From Otis tarda (Eukaryota > Chordata > Aves > Otidiformes > Otididae), in NCBI GenBank assembly GCA_026413225.1, contig CM048591.1, positions 35,557,803-35,621,802 on the forward strand: DNA of 64,000 bases, in the 5' to 3' direction. Each line of letters starts with the position of its first letter. The first letter of the stretch is position 1. Made by a program: the position numbers and the translations under genes. Shown here in pieces: positions 37,780 to 49,290 of this stretch. The notes beneath the pieces were generated by a model. That model searched no databases. It had not been told where the DNA came from and saw only the letters and a program-made list of their open reading frames with translations.

Positions 37780-37791
37780 CCCCCCCCCCCC
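37780..37791. repeat. Poly(C) tract of 12 bases
   Basis: Twelve consecutive Cs in intron 1. Low-complexity; no associated feature. Confidence 0.85.
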
Positions 37792-38623
37792 TTAATTTAC
37801 AAGTAAATACGAAAAATATATTAAAAAACAAAACATTGTATTGTTTCATGATACATGAGTAGCTCTTTGAGGTGCATGTTGATTTCACATATTAGAAATG
37901 TTTTAAAATCACTAGCAAAGAGTTGAAACTAATATTAAATGAAAAAAACAGTAGTTCTTTTTTAGTGATGTGGGTTTTTTTAATGTTGACTTAGTTCTTA
38001 TTCTTCTGACTTTGCAACCAAAATTTAAATGGTGGTGAACTATCAGGATGAGAATTTGAGTGCGTATTTCTTGAGATGAATTGCTAATATCCATATACTG
38101 TTCTTTCAAAATGGGGCAAAGTGTTTAATGCTCTCATTCATTAAATACTAATTTCTTTTATTAGTGATTAAGCCAAGACCACATATTTATTGGTGCCAAG
38201 GGATGCCAGCTGTTTAGTGCTTTGAGTGGGGTATTTTTTGTTTTATACTCTTATCTTTTGCCATAAGGAGTCTAAATCACATGAGTCTGATTAGTACAGG
38301 TGTTGTTAATAAAAGCCTTACTCTTTACATATTGTAGACAGAAGTAGTGTTGTTGAATAGCTAAGTTTGTTTATTTTCTTTTACTATTTTTTGCTTTTGA
38401 CAAATTGTATCTAATTAGAGTAAGTTTTTGCATACCTGGTCTTTCCTTCTGAAAAATACTTGTTTGGCATGGTTGAGTAAATTTGTGACAATGAACTGAG
38501 AGTGATTTATTTATTTATTTAAAACAAAGTGGTTTTGCACTTATTGTAGTAGTTACCTATTTATGGTATGTCTGTGTGTGACTATTTCAAATTGCCCCCA
38601 GCAATCTAAAATTTGGTGTAGAG

Positions 38624-39467
38624 ATCATAGAATACATTGGCTTTTTGGGCTGGAAGCACACGTTGCCAGCTCATATCTGGTTTTTCATCCACTAGTATAC
38701 TTAAATCATTCTCTGCAGGGCTGCTTTCAATCCGTTCATCCCCTAGCCAGCATTGATAATGGGGGTTGCTCCAACCCATGTGCAGGACCTTGCACTTGGC
38801 CTTGTTGAACCTCATGAGGTTCACATGGGCCCACTCCTCAATCCTGGAAATGTCCCTCTGGATGGCATCCCTTCCCACTGGTGTAGAAACTGCACCACTC
38901 AACTTGGTGCCATCTGCAAACTTGCTGAGAGTGCATTCACTCAATCCCACTGTCTGTGTCATTTATGAAGGTATTAAACAGTATTGGTCCCAGTATGGAG
39001 CCTGGAGGGAAATCACTCATTACTAGTTTCTGTTTGGACATTGAGTGGTTACCTGTAACTTTCTGGATGGGCTCATCCAGCCAATTCCACATCCATCTAA
39101 CAGTCCATCCATCAAACCCATATGTCTCCAATGAAGCCAAAAGAATGTTGTGGAGGACTATATCAAAGGCTTTATCTAAGTCTAGGTAGATGACATCTGT
39201 AGCTGTTTACTTGTCCACTGATGCAGTCACTCCATTGTATAAGGCCATTAGATTAGTCAGGCATGATTTGCCCTTGGTGATCCCATGTTGTCTGTCTCTA
39301 ATCACTTCCTTGTCATCCGTATGCCTTGATATTGCTTCCAGGAGCATCTGTTCCATAATTTCACTGAGCACTGCGGTGATGCTGACTGGTCAGCAATTCC
39401 CAGGGTCCTCCTTTTTAAAAAAGAGTGCGATATTCTTCCAGTCCCCGGGGACTGGCTGACTACCATG
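38624..39467 (-). mobile_element. CR1 LINE internal fragment (reverse transcriptase region)
   Basis: About 0.84 kb antisense to CNTLN. From about 38637 to 39467 it matches the central reverse transcriptase part of CR1 ORF2, with frameshifts and stops. The catalytic FADD has become FADG (translated on the minus strand near 38920). At the left, 'atcatagaata' (38624-38634) resembles the CR1 3' terminal motif joined directly to internal sequence, as if the segment between had been deleted. Homology ends near 39467 after 'ccagtccccggggact'. It is more diverged than the 8751-12703 copy, so probably a different, older subfamily. Confidence 0.9.
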
Positions 39468-39959
39468 AAATAGGCGTGAGTGAAAAGATACTTTTTATGG
39501 GAACAACAAAACATTGCTACTCCTCAGTAAAATAAGTTGTGTTTTACATGCAGAGAGGTAGGCTCTCGCAAGTGATTTTTCCAGCTCCACTGAGGATGCC
39601 TCCAGAACATGCTGAAATATCTGTGTTTACTACACAGTTACAGATTCAGCCCAGAGGGGAATGGCTGTAGCAGGTCTGGTTTTCCTGTCAAACTATATTT
39701 TGGTTTAGGCAGAGGTATACTTAGAGAATGACTTAAGATAATCTTGGTTTTTGTTGTTATTAAGTGTGCACTGTTTCAGCTATTTCCGGTCCTGTTTAGC
39801 TCGTGACTTGGAAAATAGGCAAATACTCTCCTATTTGTCCACAATTTAACTGGATTTGGAAAGGACTACAAAGTCAGTTCAGGCAGAGTTAACCTGATGG
39901 ACTCAAATTCTTGATCAGTCGTAGTAATTCAGAGTGAATACACCCAAATGTATATGTAT

Positions 39960-40038
39960 AGAATCATAGAATAGTCTGGGTTGGAAGGGACCTCTAAAGG
40001 TCATCTAGTCCAACCCTGCTGCAAGGAGCAGGGACATG
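39960..40038 (-). mobile_element. CR1 LINE, severely 5'-truncated (about 79 bp)
   Basis: A clean CR1 3' end on the minus strand: 'agaatcatagaatagtctgggttggaagggacctctaaaggtcatctagtccaaccctgctgcaaggagcagggacat'. It is close to the young-looking tails at 8751 and 58501. It cannot be the missing 3' end of the fragment at 38624-39467, because in that orientation the 3' end should lie to the left. It is therefore a separate insertion. Confidence 0.92.
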
Positions 40039-43000
40039 GTTATATTGTCTGTAAAATAAAACTGCTTGTGCACTTCTGTATTCTTGAATGCATTGAAAAT
40101 CACAATTACGGTTACATTAATCCAGAGCATTATATTTAAATAAAAACTAACTGAGGCCTATGCTGAAGCTTTTAGATTGTCCTGTGCTCTCAAGGTGATT
40201 GAAGTCTTAAAATAACTCTCAGAATTGTAGCACTTCCAGAAAACGGCTATGTGAGTTACAAAATTCATGTCCTCTTAGGTCTTCCAACCAAATTACTTTA
40301 ATTATTATGGTTAGTTTTAATTGAAGTAGTTTAGATATTTATAGCTTGAAATGAAAGCTCACAGCTGAGTTATCCTGTTCTTGATCTATAAAGGGATTAA
40401 AGCAAACCCTTACCTCTGGAACTGAACCATTTGCTTTCTCCTATCCTCTCCTGTTTGAAAACAATACTTATGTAAACCAAGTGTTAAGTTTTCAATGCTG
40501 AGTACTCAGAAAAAAGCACTTGTGGCTGTACCTGTGAATGAAGGCATGTGGAGCATCCTAACTGTGCATTCACCAAAGAGCAAAGTCGATTAGTTAGTTC
40601 TAGCCATTCAGTGAGGGTGGACATTGCGTGTCTTAGGTCTTTGTCTATCTGATAACTTCCCTCTACCGTTTACCACATATTTATTTCTGTCCTGTCCTCT
40701 TGTGATGGTTCTGATCACACTTTTGTGATGTTAATTAATTGACTATGTCATGATGGGCCAGGAAATATCTTATATTTCTTGTCAATTAAGAACATGTAAT
40801 AAAATTATTCAATTAAGTGCATTGCTGTCTTCTTGTCACACTGGTGGACTAATCTGAGACTCCGTTTGTGAAATCATGTCTAATGACAGCATCTTTTAGT
40901 GTAAGTTGTGTAATATTTTTGGTTAGACCACTATTATTGCATCAACATTGTAACGTTATTTTTATGGCACCTGTTTACTTTTGACAGAGCTCTGAGTAAG
41001 GATGCAGTCTCTTGCAAGGAGTATACATGTATATTTATCTACATGCAGTTTTTTTTTTATAGTCTACATATATATGTAAGTAAAGCAGTATCCTATCTTT
41101 TTCCATTTTTGATTCAAATATATCTTTGTTGCCAAAAGCACCAACAGAGACAAGATAACAGGATATTCTTTAAATAAATAATTATAGCTGGGAGGGACAT
41201 TAAACTATTTTTCTGGTATCGTAAAATTACATGTTGGTTGCATACCCCTTATACTGCAACATTAAGGAGTTGTGGAGGAAGCAGGGGAAGATACACTTGT
41301 TTGTGAATGGCATCTATTTTGAAGATAACGATCTCATTGGATCACATACAGCCTTCTTGCAAATATCTATCTTGCAGTTAGATGGAACAGTGTGTAGTGT
41401 ATGTGAATGAGTTTTGTGAACTCAAAAATAATCTAATGTTATCTTCAGAGCTTGGTGTGTATAAGGCACTACATTTTCTTCTGAGGTACTGGCCAGTCTT
41501 GTCTTCTAGTGGCTTTTTAGGTTGTTGAAAAGCATAGCACTTCAAAGATAGGTTCTGTAAAGTGTAACAGTATTCTGTACTGTGACCACTCAGCAGGATT
41601 GGGTGGGTTGTAGAGAGAATACCTGATATAGTATGTGGCTTGAAATGATGAAGAAGCACTGGCACAGTAGAATCAAGAGAGTCTGCACTGGCAGCATACA
41701 ACACTGTAAGTTTAAACGTCTTGTGAGACACAAGGAAGCAAGTCAGTCACTTGCTTGTAAAGTGTATATGTCAGCTTGACTAAAGGCTTGAGCTCTTTAA
41801 TCAGAAATATACTAGATGGTAGGGAGTCCAAAACAATCCATGTTAACAGTTTTCTTGCAGATGTTTCAATGTTTATACCAACCATGTTATTTCATGGTTT
41901 TTTTTTTTTTTCTTGATTGTGTACAGTGTTTTAATTTCCATATAAATTCTTCCACTCTGACAGTCATGCGTATTTCACTTTGTATTGAAATACTCACTGC
42001 ATAATACAGAAAATTGTCACTATCTGATTATTACAGAGTTCTTACTGAAAATTAGTGGTAAACTAGTAGCTCCCGCTGTCCTGCCAGCTGTTTCATTTTC
42101 CCTTTTGGGAGTATCTACTGGTTAAAAAAACTATAATGGGAGTTTGTATCCTGTGCTTTTCTAGCAATTATTAGGGGGTGAGAGTGGCTAGGGGCGGGAA
42201 GAGGTTGTCTGGGTTTTGGATTTTGGTTTTTTTTTTTTATGTTCTGGAGATGTTATCTTCCAGATTTCAGAAGACAGTGTTTATCCTTGGATTTCTCTTA
42301 CAGAAGGCGAGTAAATTGTTTTATTTTAAATAAGAACATTTGTCTTTCCCTGCTTAGAAGCCAGAGGGATTCTGTGTTTTATGACTTAAATTGTTTAATA
42401 AATTCACTACTTCACTTGCAAGCAAATACTTTGGCTGTAGCTAGTCATGCCCTATAACCTTTGTCAGTGGCTCATCTTATGCCTGTCCCTACTTCTGAGC
42501 TTGCTGCTGTTAAAAATTAGTAAGAAGAATCCAGTTTGCTTTGCAAAGAACATGTTCAAGGCCAAAAGTACTCCTCATTTCTGTAGGTCTTTCAGTATGA
42601 TGATGAGCTGCAGTTACTCCCACTGTAGGCTGAGGGAAAAGCTTGCTTTTCAGGGGATACTCAGTGTGCTCTGTTTTTTCTGGTGTAATTCTTCAGTTCT
42701 GGCACGCAAACTTGATTGCAAGATGAGTGTCTTTATCTGACATTAGATATGTTATGAATAATCTTAATTTTAATGAGTAATTTTCACTAACTTTCAAATG
42801 ACATCTGTATACTGCCTTGTATATATAAGTTCTCAGCTGTTCAAGGTACACTCTTCCTAACCTCTTGAGCTGTTAGCATACACTTGAGTAGGCTGAATGT
42901 TCCTTGGGTATGCTGAAGATTGATACATCCCAGGCCTTGACAGCTGTAGTGTTTTTCTGTGCCCACTTCAGACAGACTAAGCAGCCCTTTTCCAGAAGAA

Positions 43001-43679
43001 ATTGTTTGGCTTCCAAGACCATCCAGGGAGCAGCTTTACCAAGTCCATTAATTGTGCCAAGAGTTTAAAAAGGCTGTTTAAACTTCTTTTCATCTTAAAA
43101 CTGTAATAATTTCTGGCTAATACTCGTTCTGTTATACAAAATGCTTAATTACTTATAGATTTCAATGAAACAGTAGTAGCTATGAAAATGTTTGACATAT
43201 TTAAGAGAAGTAGTTTTATAGTAACTTACCATTCATTGACTAATGTTTTACTGTCATAATGAGAATTTTATACGTTTACATGTGAACTTTTATTTTTAAG
43301 TAAAGTTCACACATTTTTAACTGTAGATGGTGCTTTATTTTTTTACTGGTGATGTATTTGAAGATGCTGTTAAATAACTTGTGTCCTTATTCTTCTGGCA
43401 GAAAGGCCACTTAGGCAGGATGCTGCTTTGTTTTGTGTGCCTTTACAGAAATAAAAATATGCAGGGAAAGGCTTTTGTTGATTTAGATTAGAATATCTGT
43501 TGATATAATTACAGCATTGCTTTATAGTTCTGTGTGTGCTCATTCCTAGCTTGCAGTAGTAACATTAAATACCAGTTCCTGCCATCATAAAAAATAAGCA
43601 GCATTTATTGAAATGGGGGTGTTTTGCAGTTCTGGAAATTCCAGTGATTTTTCACTTATTTCCACATGACTTGGGAAGG

Positions 43680-43728
43680 TTTTTGTTTGTGTTTTGTGGT
43701 TGGTTTTGTTTTGTTTTGGTTTTTTTTA
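43680..43728. repeat. T-rich (TTTTG)n-like simple repeat
   Basis: Imperfect TTTTG/TTTG units ending in a T run, in intron 1. A low-complexity tract with no other feature. Confidence 0.7.
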
Positions 43729-45502
43729 TGGACACTACTTAGTCTGTTCTGTTCAGCTGTTTGAAGTTTGTTTAGTGCACATATATTTGGCTGCTGTGAT
43801 ATTAACCGTCATAAAATAATTTAGACTCAGTACATTGATAAATGTTGGTAAAAGTCTGCTAGCTTTAGAGAGATCTTTTGATTTCCCATTGAAGATAGTT
43901 ATTGTCTTGTTCTGAAGAAAGAGAAACATTAAGATGGAGTGATTGTCATGCGCTGGAACTGATATTGCTTGTAAAGTTCAAGTCTGCTTCCTCGAAGGCA
44001 AAACTGATTGGAAGCAAATGAGAAGAAAAGATAGTAAAAATAGAAAAAGCAGTTTCTGCTCCTGAGATTTACTTTAATCATACAGTACGTGGTCTTTATC
44101 ATCTCTTGTGAGGCCTGTCAAATTTGTAGTTCTATTGAGCTGTTTTGTGTTTTAGATGACCATTGCTTTTAGCTATTCCAAGTCATGAGCTTGCAGTACT
44201 GTGACCAAAGGTGCAACCTGTTCTTATTCATAAAAAATGAGAAATCAGTGAAAGAATGAATTAAGTGGGGAACCCATGAAGAAACCAAACAGTGGAGGTG
44301 AAGATAGGAACTCAGGTCTTCTGTTTAATTTGATAATCAGGATTAAGATAGAGTTGTGCAGCAATGAGACACTGTGCTGTTTGTTTAGCTGATTTTAGTG
44401 GGGTTCTGGTTAACTAATGATAGCTGCGATATCTTAGTAGATTGTCAGGTTCCAGATGCTTGGGAGGAGGAGGAAGCAGGTAAATGGAGAGCTGCAATAG
44501 TGTTGGTTTTCCTTTTAGGTCGTGTGTTGTCCTCATGCAAATTCTTTCTCCATAACATTAAAATACTAGTGAAAGGTAGACTAATTCCAGTTGTGTTTTT
44601 TACCTGTTGAATAGACCTAGCTGTCGATATGATGGTTTCAGCTTATTAATTTCTAATTTTATGTTACTATGTTTTTAGCAGGTTTCGTCTTAGCCCAGTC
44701 TGTGGTTTATGTACATAATACATTCTTGTTGTTCTCGTTGGGTTTGTGTTTTGCTGATTTTTCCACCTCTCCTCACAACATTTTTATGTAATTAACACAT
44801 TATGATTTTAGTTTGTAACATAGCTATGTTAATATTGGTAGTTCCAGTAATAAAACTATATTAGAATAAAAATACAGCAGTGCAAAATAACAGCTTATGT
44901 GTAGCAGAAGATATAAATCTGGAAAAGATTTTATCTGACATCTAGTTTTCACAAACTGTCTTAAGTGTATTTTTAAAGAACATTGTTTACTTTCTCTTGC
45001 TCGGGAATTTTTTCAGAGGCTTCTGTATAATGCAGGTTAGCTGAGCGTACATTAGAAGACTGATTTACTGGCTATTTTTTAATAAAATCTAAGAGCTGCA
45101 TATGCTAAAACTTAATGTTGAAGCATGTATTCCAGGCTCAATGTTTGTTTACAGAAATTGTGTCCTGCTGCTAGAAGTACCAGTAATTGATATAGCAAAA
45201 GGCAGCCTCCTTTGAATAATGTTGATTTCTTCTGCCTTATGTCGTGTTGCGTACTGTTTTATTGTTGGTTGTAGGTCTTTGTCTACCTTCAAAATTCTGT
45301 ATGATTTAAAACTTTGCTTATTCAAGAGAACTATTTGCTATTTTTTTTATTCACAAGACAGTGAGTAACTAATAGGGAATTCTCACTAGACTAGAAGGAT
45401 TTTTCTAATTGTCTTTTGAATATACACAGCATAACTTTTTCATCTATAAAGACATAGCATACATTTACTGTGTTTTTGTCTTTTTTTTTTCCTGTTTCTA
45501 AG

Positions 45503-45591
45503 GCTGATAAAGAATTTGTATGGTCTCTGTGGAAACATCTCCAAGTGTCAAGTCCAGATCTTACTCAAGCTGTCAGCTTGGTTGTGGAAAG
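45503..45591 (+). CDS. CNTLN: CNTLN (centlein) coding exon 2
   Basis: An 89-nt exon between a strong acceptor (T-run, 'cctgtttctaag') and a GTGAGC donor. It enters in phase 0 and leaves after two bases of an Arg codon, which exon 3 completes. It reads ADKEFVWSLWKHLQ followed by a SSPDLTQAVSLVVE segment. This is the most diagnostic part: it matches, from memory, the conserved centlein N-terminal segment ADKEFVWSLWK-LQV with only a few substitutions (for example H for R after WK, SS for TN before PDLTQ). The Trp-containing stretch is unusual for a pure coiled coil and may be a short helical or interaction motif. Neighbouring exons continue the frame without stops. I consider the gene assignment secure, although no database comparison was possible. 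Confidence 0.92.
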
Positions 45592-48500
45592 GTGAGCTTA
45601 AAGATTTAACATAATACTAAAACAAAAACCAAACAAGAACTCCCTGCTGATACTGTATTAGTTCTCAATTTAAAAGATAAGTATGTAGTATTTGAAAAAT
45701 GTGTTACAGAAATTCCAGTGTTAAATTTTGTTACGAGTACCTGGAATATGTTGCAACTTTCCGTTTTCCACTAAAATTGAAGTATACGTCAAGATCTGTT
45801 TTCGGAGGTTCCTGTACTGCAGTTGAATTCGGTTTTAAAATTATAAATGTACTGCATGTTCTGTTTTTCTATGGAAAGAGCAAGAGGAGGTAAATAATAT
45901 TTTTGCAGTGTCAGAAGTAGTTGAATAACAGTTATGTATGTAAATTACATTTATCTGTTTTCTTAAGTGAAGGTTAAGACATGGTAACAGAAGAGATAAC
46001 TATACAGCTTAATTATTACTTTTCTGAGGCTGTTAATGATGACTGTTTCCTCATGGTGCTTAGATATTACCATCTGATTGCTATAAATGTTAGTTAATCA
46101 TCACAGTATATGATTGATTGTTTTAGAATGTTAGTATTTACAAATTCAGAATTTTTGTAGGTCATAGAAAAGGAGAATGTGAACGAATTGATAACTTGAC
46201 TTTCAGAATTCAAACACTTGATTCTCGTATGGTCAAAAGGTTTGTCTGTTCTGTCTCTCAGGGTGCCGTGAGTTCCCTTTTTTAAAATTAAAAAGTAGGT
46301 GTTTTTTTTTTTTTTTTTTGGGGAAAAAAAAAAGGATATTAACTTTGTTAAATGACTTGCCAACGTTACTTTGGAAGCTTGTCACGGAGCCAGGAGGGGT
46401 ACTGGCTCCTTTGGGTTCCTGTTCAGTGCTTTGATCTTGAAATGCGTGTTTTGTTTGTTCATGTTTGCATGTTTTGTTTCTGGACTTGATCAGTAAACAT
46501 TCTTCTACTTCTGAAGATATAGCATTACGTTATTTAGCTGGGAGTGCATTCACTCGTTGCGTTGTCCCGTCTTCTACGTTGCAAAAAGCAATACAAATTT
46601 TGTACAAAAATACAGTGTGATCATGTAACTAGAGGTAATATTGTAAGGCATTCTATCCAGGGAAAGAAATCGATGGTGTAAGCACATCCAGCTTGTTAAG
46701 ACAGCTGTTACCTGAGAGTTCTCATGTGGTCACCAACAATGGTGTCAAATAGCTTCTGGCTCTGTACTGGGACACTTACCTGCAGAGAAGTAGCTTGGCT
46801 GCTAGGACAGTGTACTACTTTCACATTGCTTGCATGTTGTGATTTTGGAAATGATTTTAATATAAGCGGAAGACTTAGGAACAGATTTGCAACATCCCTC
46901 TTTTATGTTGAAATGCAGATTCTAACTGACTTAATGATAAAGTTTGGTCATGTTTTCGTGAGGACAGTGGTGGTAATACTGCTTTTCCTTCTTCAGACAT
47001 TTAAAAAAAATGCAAGAACTGCTTAAAATATGTAGATATAGCATTTTGTGTATCTAAACATATATTACATGTATATAAGCACAAGTTTATTGAAAACATT
47101 AAAAAATTGTTTTGCCTTAACCACATTTTGTAGCTAGCTGAACGATATTGAAAATTTTAGCTCATTCACAATGAAACATAATAAGGTAGAAACAGAGATG
47201 TTCAGGCTTATATTAACATTTTTGATATGTGTTGCTTATAAAAAATAATTCAGGATATTAGGACAAATTGAAACAGAGATGTTAGAAAGCATGCTTTTAA
47301 GCAGTGTTGAATACAATGACTTCTTGAGTTCTTGAATTGTATGCCTGTATAAGGTACAGTCTGTCTTCCTTGTCTATCCTTCTTCATGTGTAAGAATATT
47401 TTTATGCTTGGTAATTATCACTCGATTTAAATTATCAATTTCTTTTCTAAATACAGTCTAAAATAATTAGGTGTGCACTATACTGATACAATGAACATGG
47501 GGCTCTTAGATGCCGCCTTGATGCCCACAGGCATGATAATGAGATGAATTTTTTTACAATGGTAGAAAATACTTGTGAAACCCTTTTAATCTAGTATTCA
47601 GCCTATCAGAAGACTTGCAACAGAAATCTGGTGTATAATAATAGTCTATTATATATGAGGGTAAGAATATATTTTGTGTATGTACTTTGCACTTTGTGTA
47701 GAGGCTGATTATTGATACTCTCATGTGAAAGCATGACAACATACTTCTGTTAGGGTGCTTGTCTAGTTTTTACGTCCTCTCTTCTTTCACAATACAGTAA
47801 TGCTTTGGAACACTCTCAAGGCTGTACATCTATATCATACCTTTCTCATGCTTCTCAGAGTTATGGAATTAAGAAAGAAGAAAAAGCTTGCATAGCATCT
47901 TTTTGGGTGTTATCATTACCCGAGAGAATCTTGGAATAGGTTTGGATAAAACCCATTCAGTGTATAGGAGTTTTATTAATCATGACTTTGAACTTTGGGG
48001 TTGCTTTGATTTGACAAATTAAGCAATAGTGTGAATTTTTCTCTTTAATTGATGTAGTTTCATCTCTTTTGCCTTAGAATAGTCTATTTGCTGCTTTGGA
48101 AGTAATTTCTAGCTGAGCTTTACCTGTGAATCTTCTGCACAACCAAACTACAGCCCCATATATTCTCTCCTGACTTTTCCAGCTATGACTTTCCATAATT
48201 GTTTTCTAAGTAGCTTCTGTTTCATAACTGTACCCCTTCACACTCTCTTCCTTTTAGAAGAGTTTTATTCTCTTCCCTGTCTTACTCCCTGCCTTATAGC
48301 AGTAAATATATGTATTTTTTTTTAATATTGCTGCAATGTCAGTTTATCTTGGTTCCAATACATTGATTAGATTTCCAGGGCATTTGCTACCTAGCACTGC
48401 TGCTGTCCAGAAAATTAGAAGACAAGTACGTTTCTGGCTTTGTTAATCTAGGAAAAGTATGTGAATTTAAAGGGTGAAGGGATGGGATTACCAAGTAACA

Positions 48501-48627
48501 GGTATAACCAGAAGATTCCAGAAGCTTGTCACTTGGCAGATCTGTGCTGCTCACAGCCTGTGTTTTTGTATTCTACACAGTCGTATCAAGAGCCAGAAAC
48601 TGAAAATTTACAGTGAAGTCTGATTAA

Positions 48628-48660
48628 AAAAAAAAAACAAAAAAAAACCCCAAAAAAACC
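48628..48660. repeat. A-rich tract with C interruptions
   Basis: A low-complexity A run broken by single C and CCCC in CNTLN intron 2. Similar tracts occur near 16780, 18230, 19980 and 28570. Confidence 0.75.
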
Positions 48661-49252
48661 AGCTTGAGTCTTTGTAGAGACTTTTTTTCCCTTCTCATCT
48701 ATATTAGGAATGTTATACATCCAGTCCTATCCAAGTTGATAATGTTTTCCATCTTGCCCTGGCTTACTAGGAGATTTTGAGATAGACAGAAACACAGTGA
48801 AAGGAATTTAAACCTTTTGTTTTTGCTTGAGACTGTGTGACATGGATACCACCACTGTTAGCATAGCTTCATTTTTCGGTGTGTTCTTTCCACCAAAAAT
48901 TCCATAGCTGAGAAACTTTCAGTGCTCATCAAGTCTTTGTCATAGAGACTATGTGAGATCAGAAGCCAGCTACCTAATGGAAGTAGACAGAATCCAAGCA
49001 AGCATAGTCATGTGTATCCTAGGTCACATATATAATGAACTAAAGAATATTATCCAGTGGATTTTAGTCTTTAAATTGACAAAGGCAACAGCCAGACTTT
49101 CTTCAGAAGTTTACAGTGACAGGAATAAGAAGACGAAAGTGTGAACGGTCAAAATATTGACTTATAACCTTGTACACCATGGATGTGTGATGAAGAAAAA
49201 AAAAATATATTATGATAATTTGAGTGGGCAGTACTAGCAGTACAGTCACGTT

Positions 49253-49290
49253 ATTTATATTTGTAGCATTAATTTATATTTGTAGCATTA
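49253..49290. repeat. Perfect 19-bp tandem duplication
   Basis: The unit atttatatttgtagcatta occurs twice head to tail (49253-49271 and 49272-49290) with no mismatch, suggesting a recent slippage-type duplication. Confidence 0.9.

Larger units (their letters stand above)
31672..45502 (+). other. CNTLN: CNTLN intron 1
   Basis: A 13.8-kb intron between the donor GTACCC at 31672 and the acceptor at 45502 (a long T run, then 'cctgtttctaag'). The first 400 bp belong to the CpG island. The remainder is T-rich on the plus strand and holds several antisense CR1 pieces, a 43-T run and simple repeats. No additional coding exon is needed by reading phase, and none was recognised. Confidence 0.75.

Noticed and set aside
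39468-40038. Single CR1 interrupted between 38624-39467 and 39960-40038
   Set aside because: For a minus-strand element the 3' end should be at the left; the order here requires two separate insertions.
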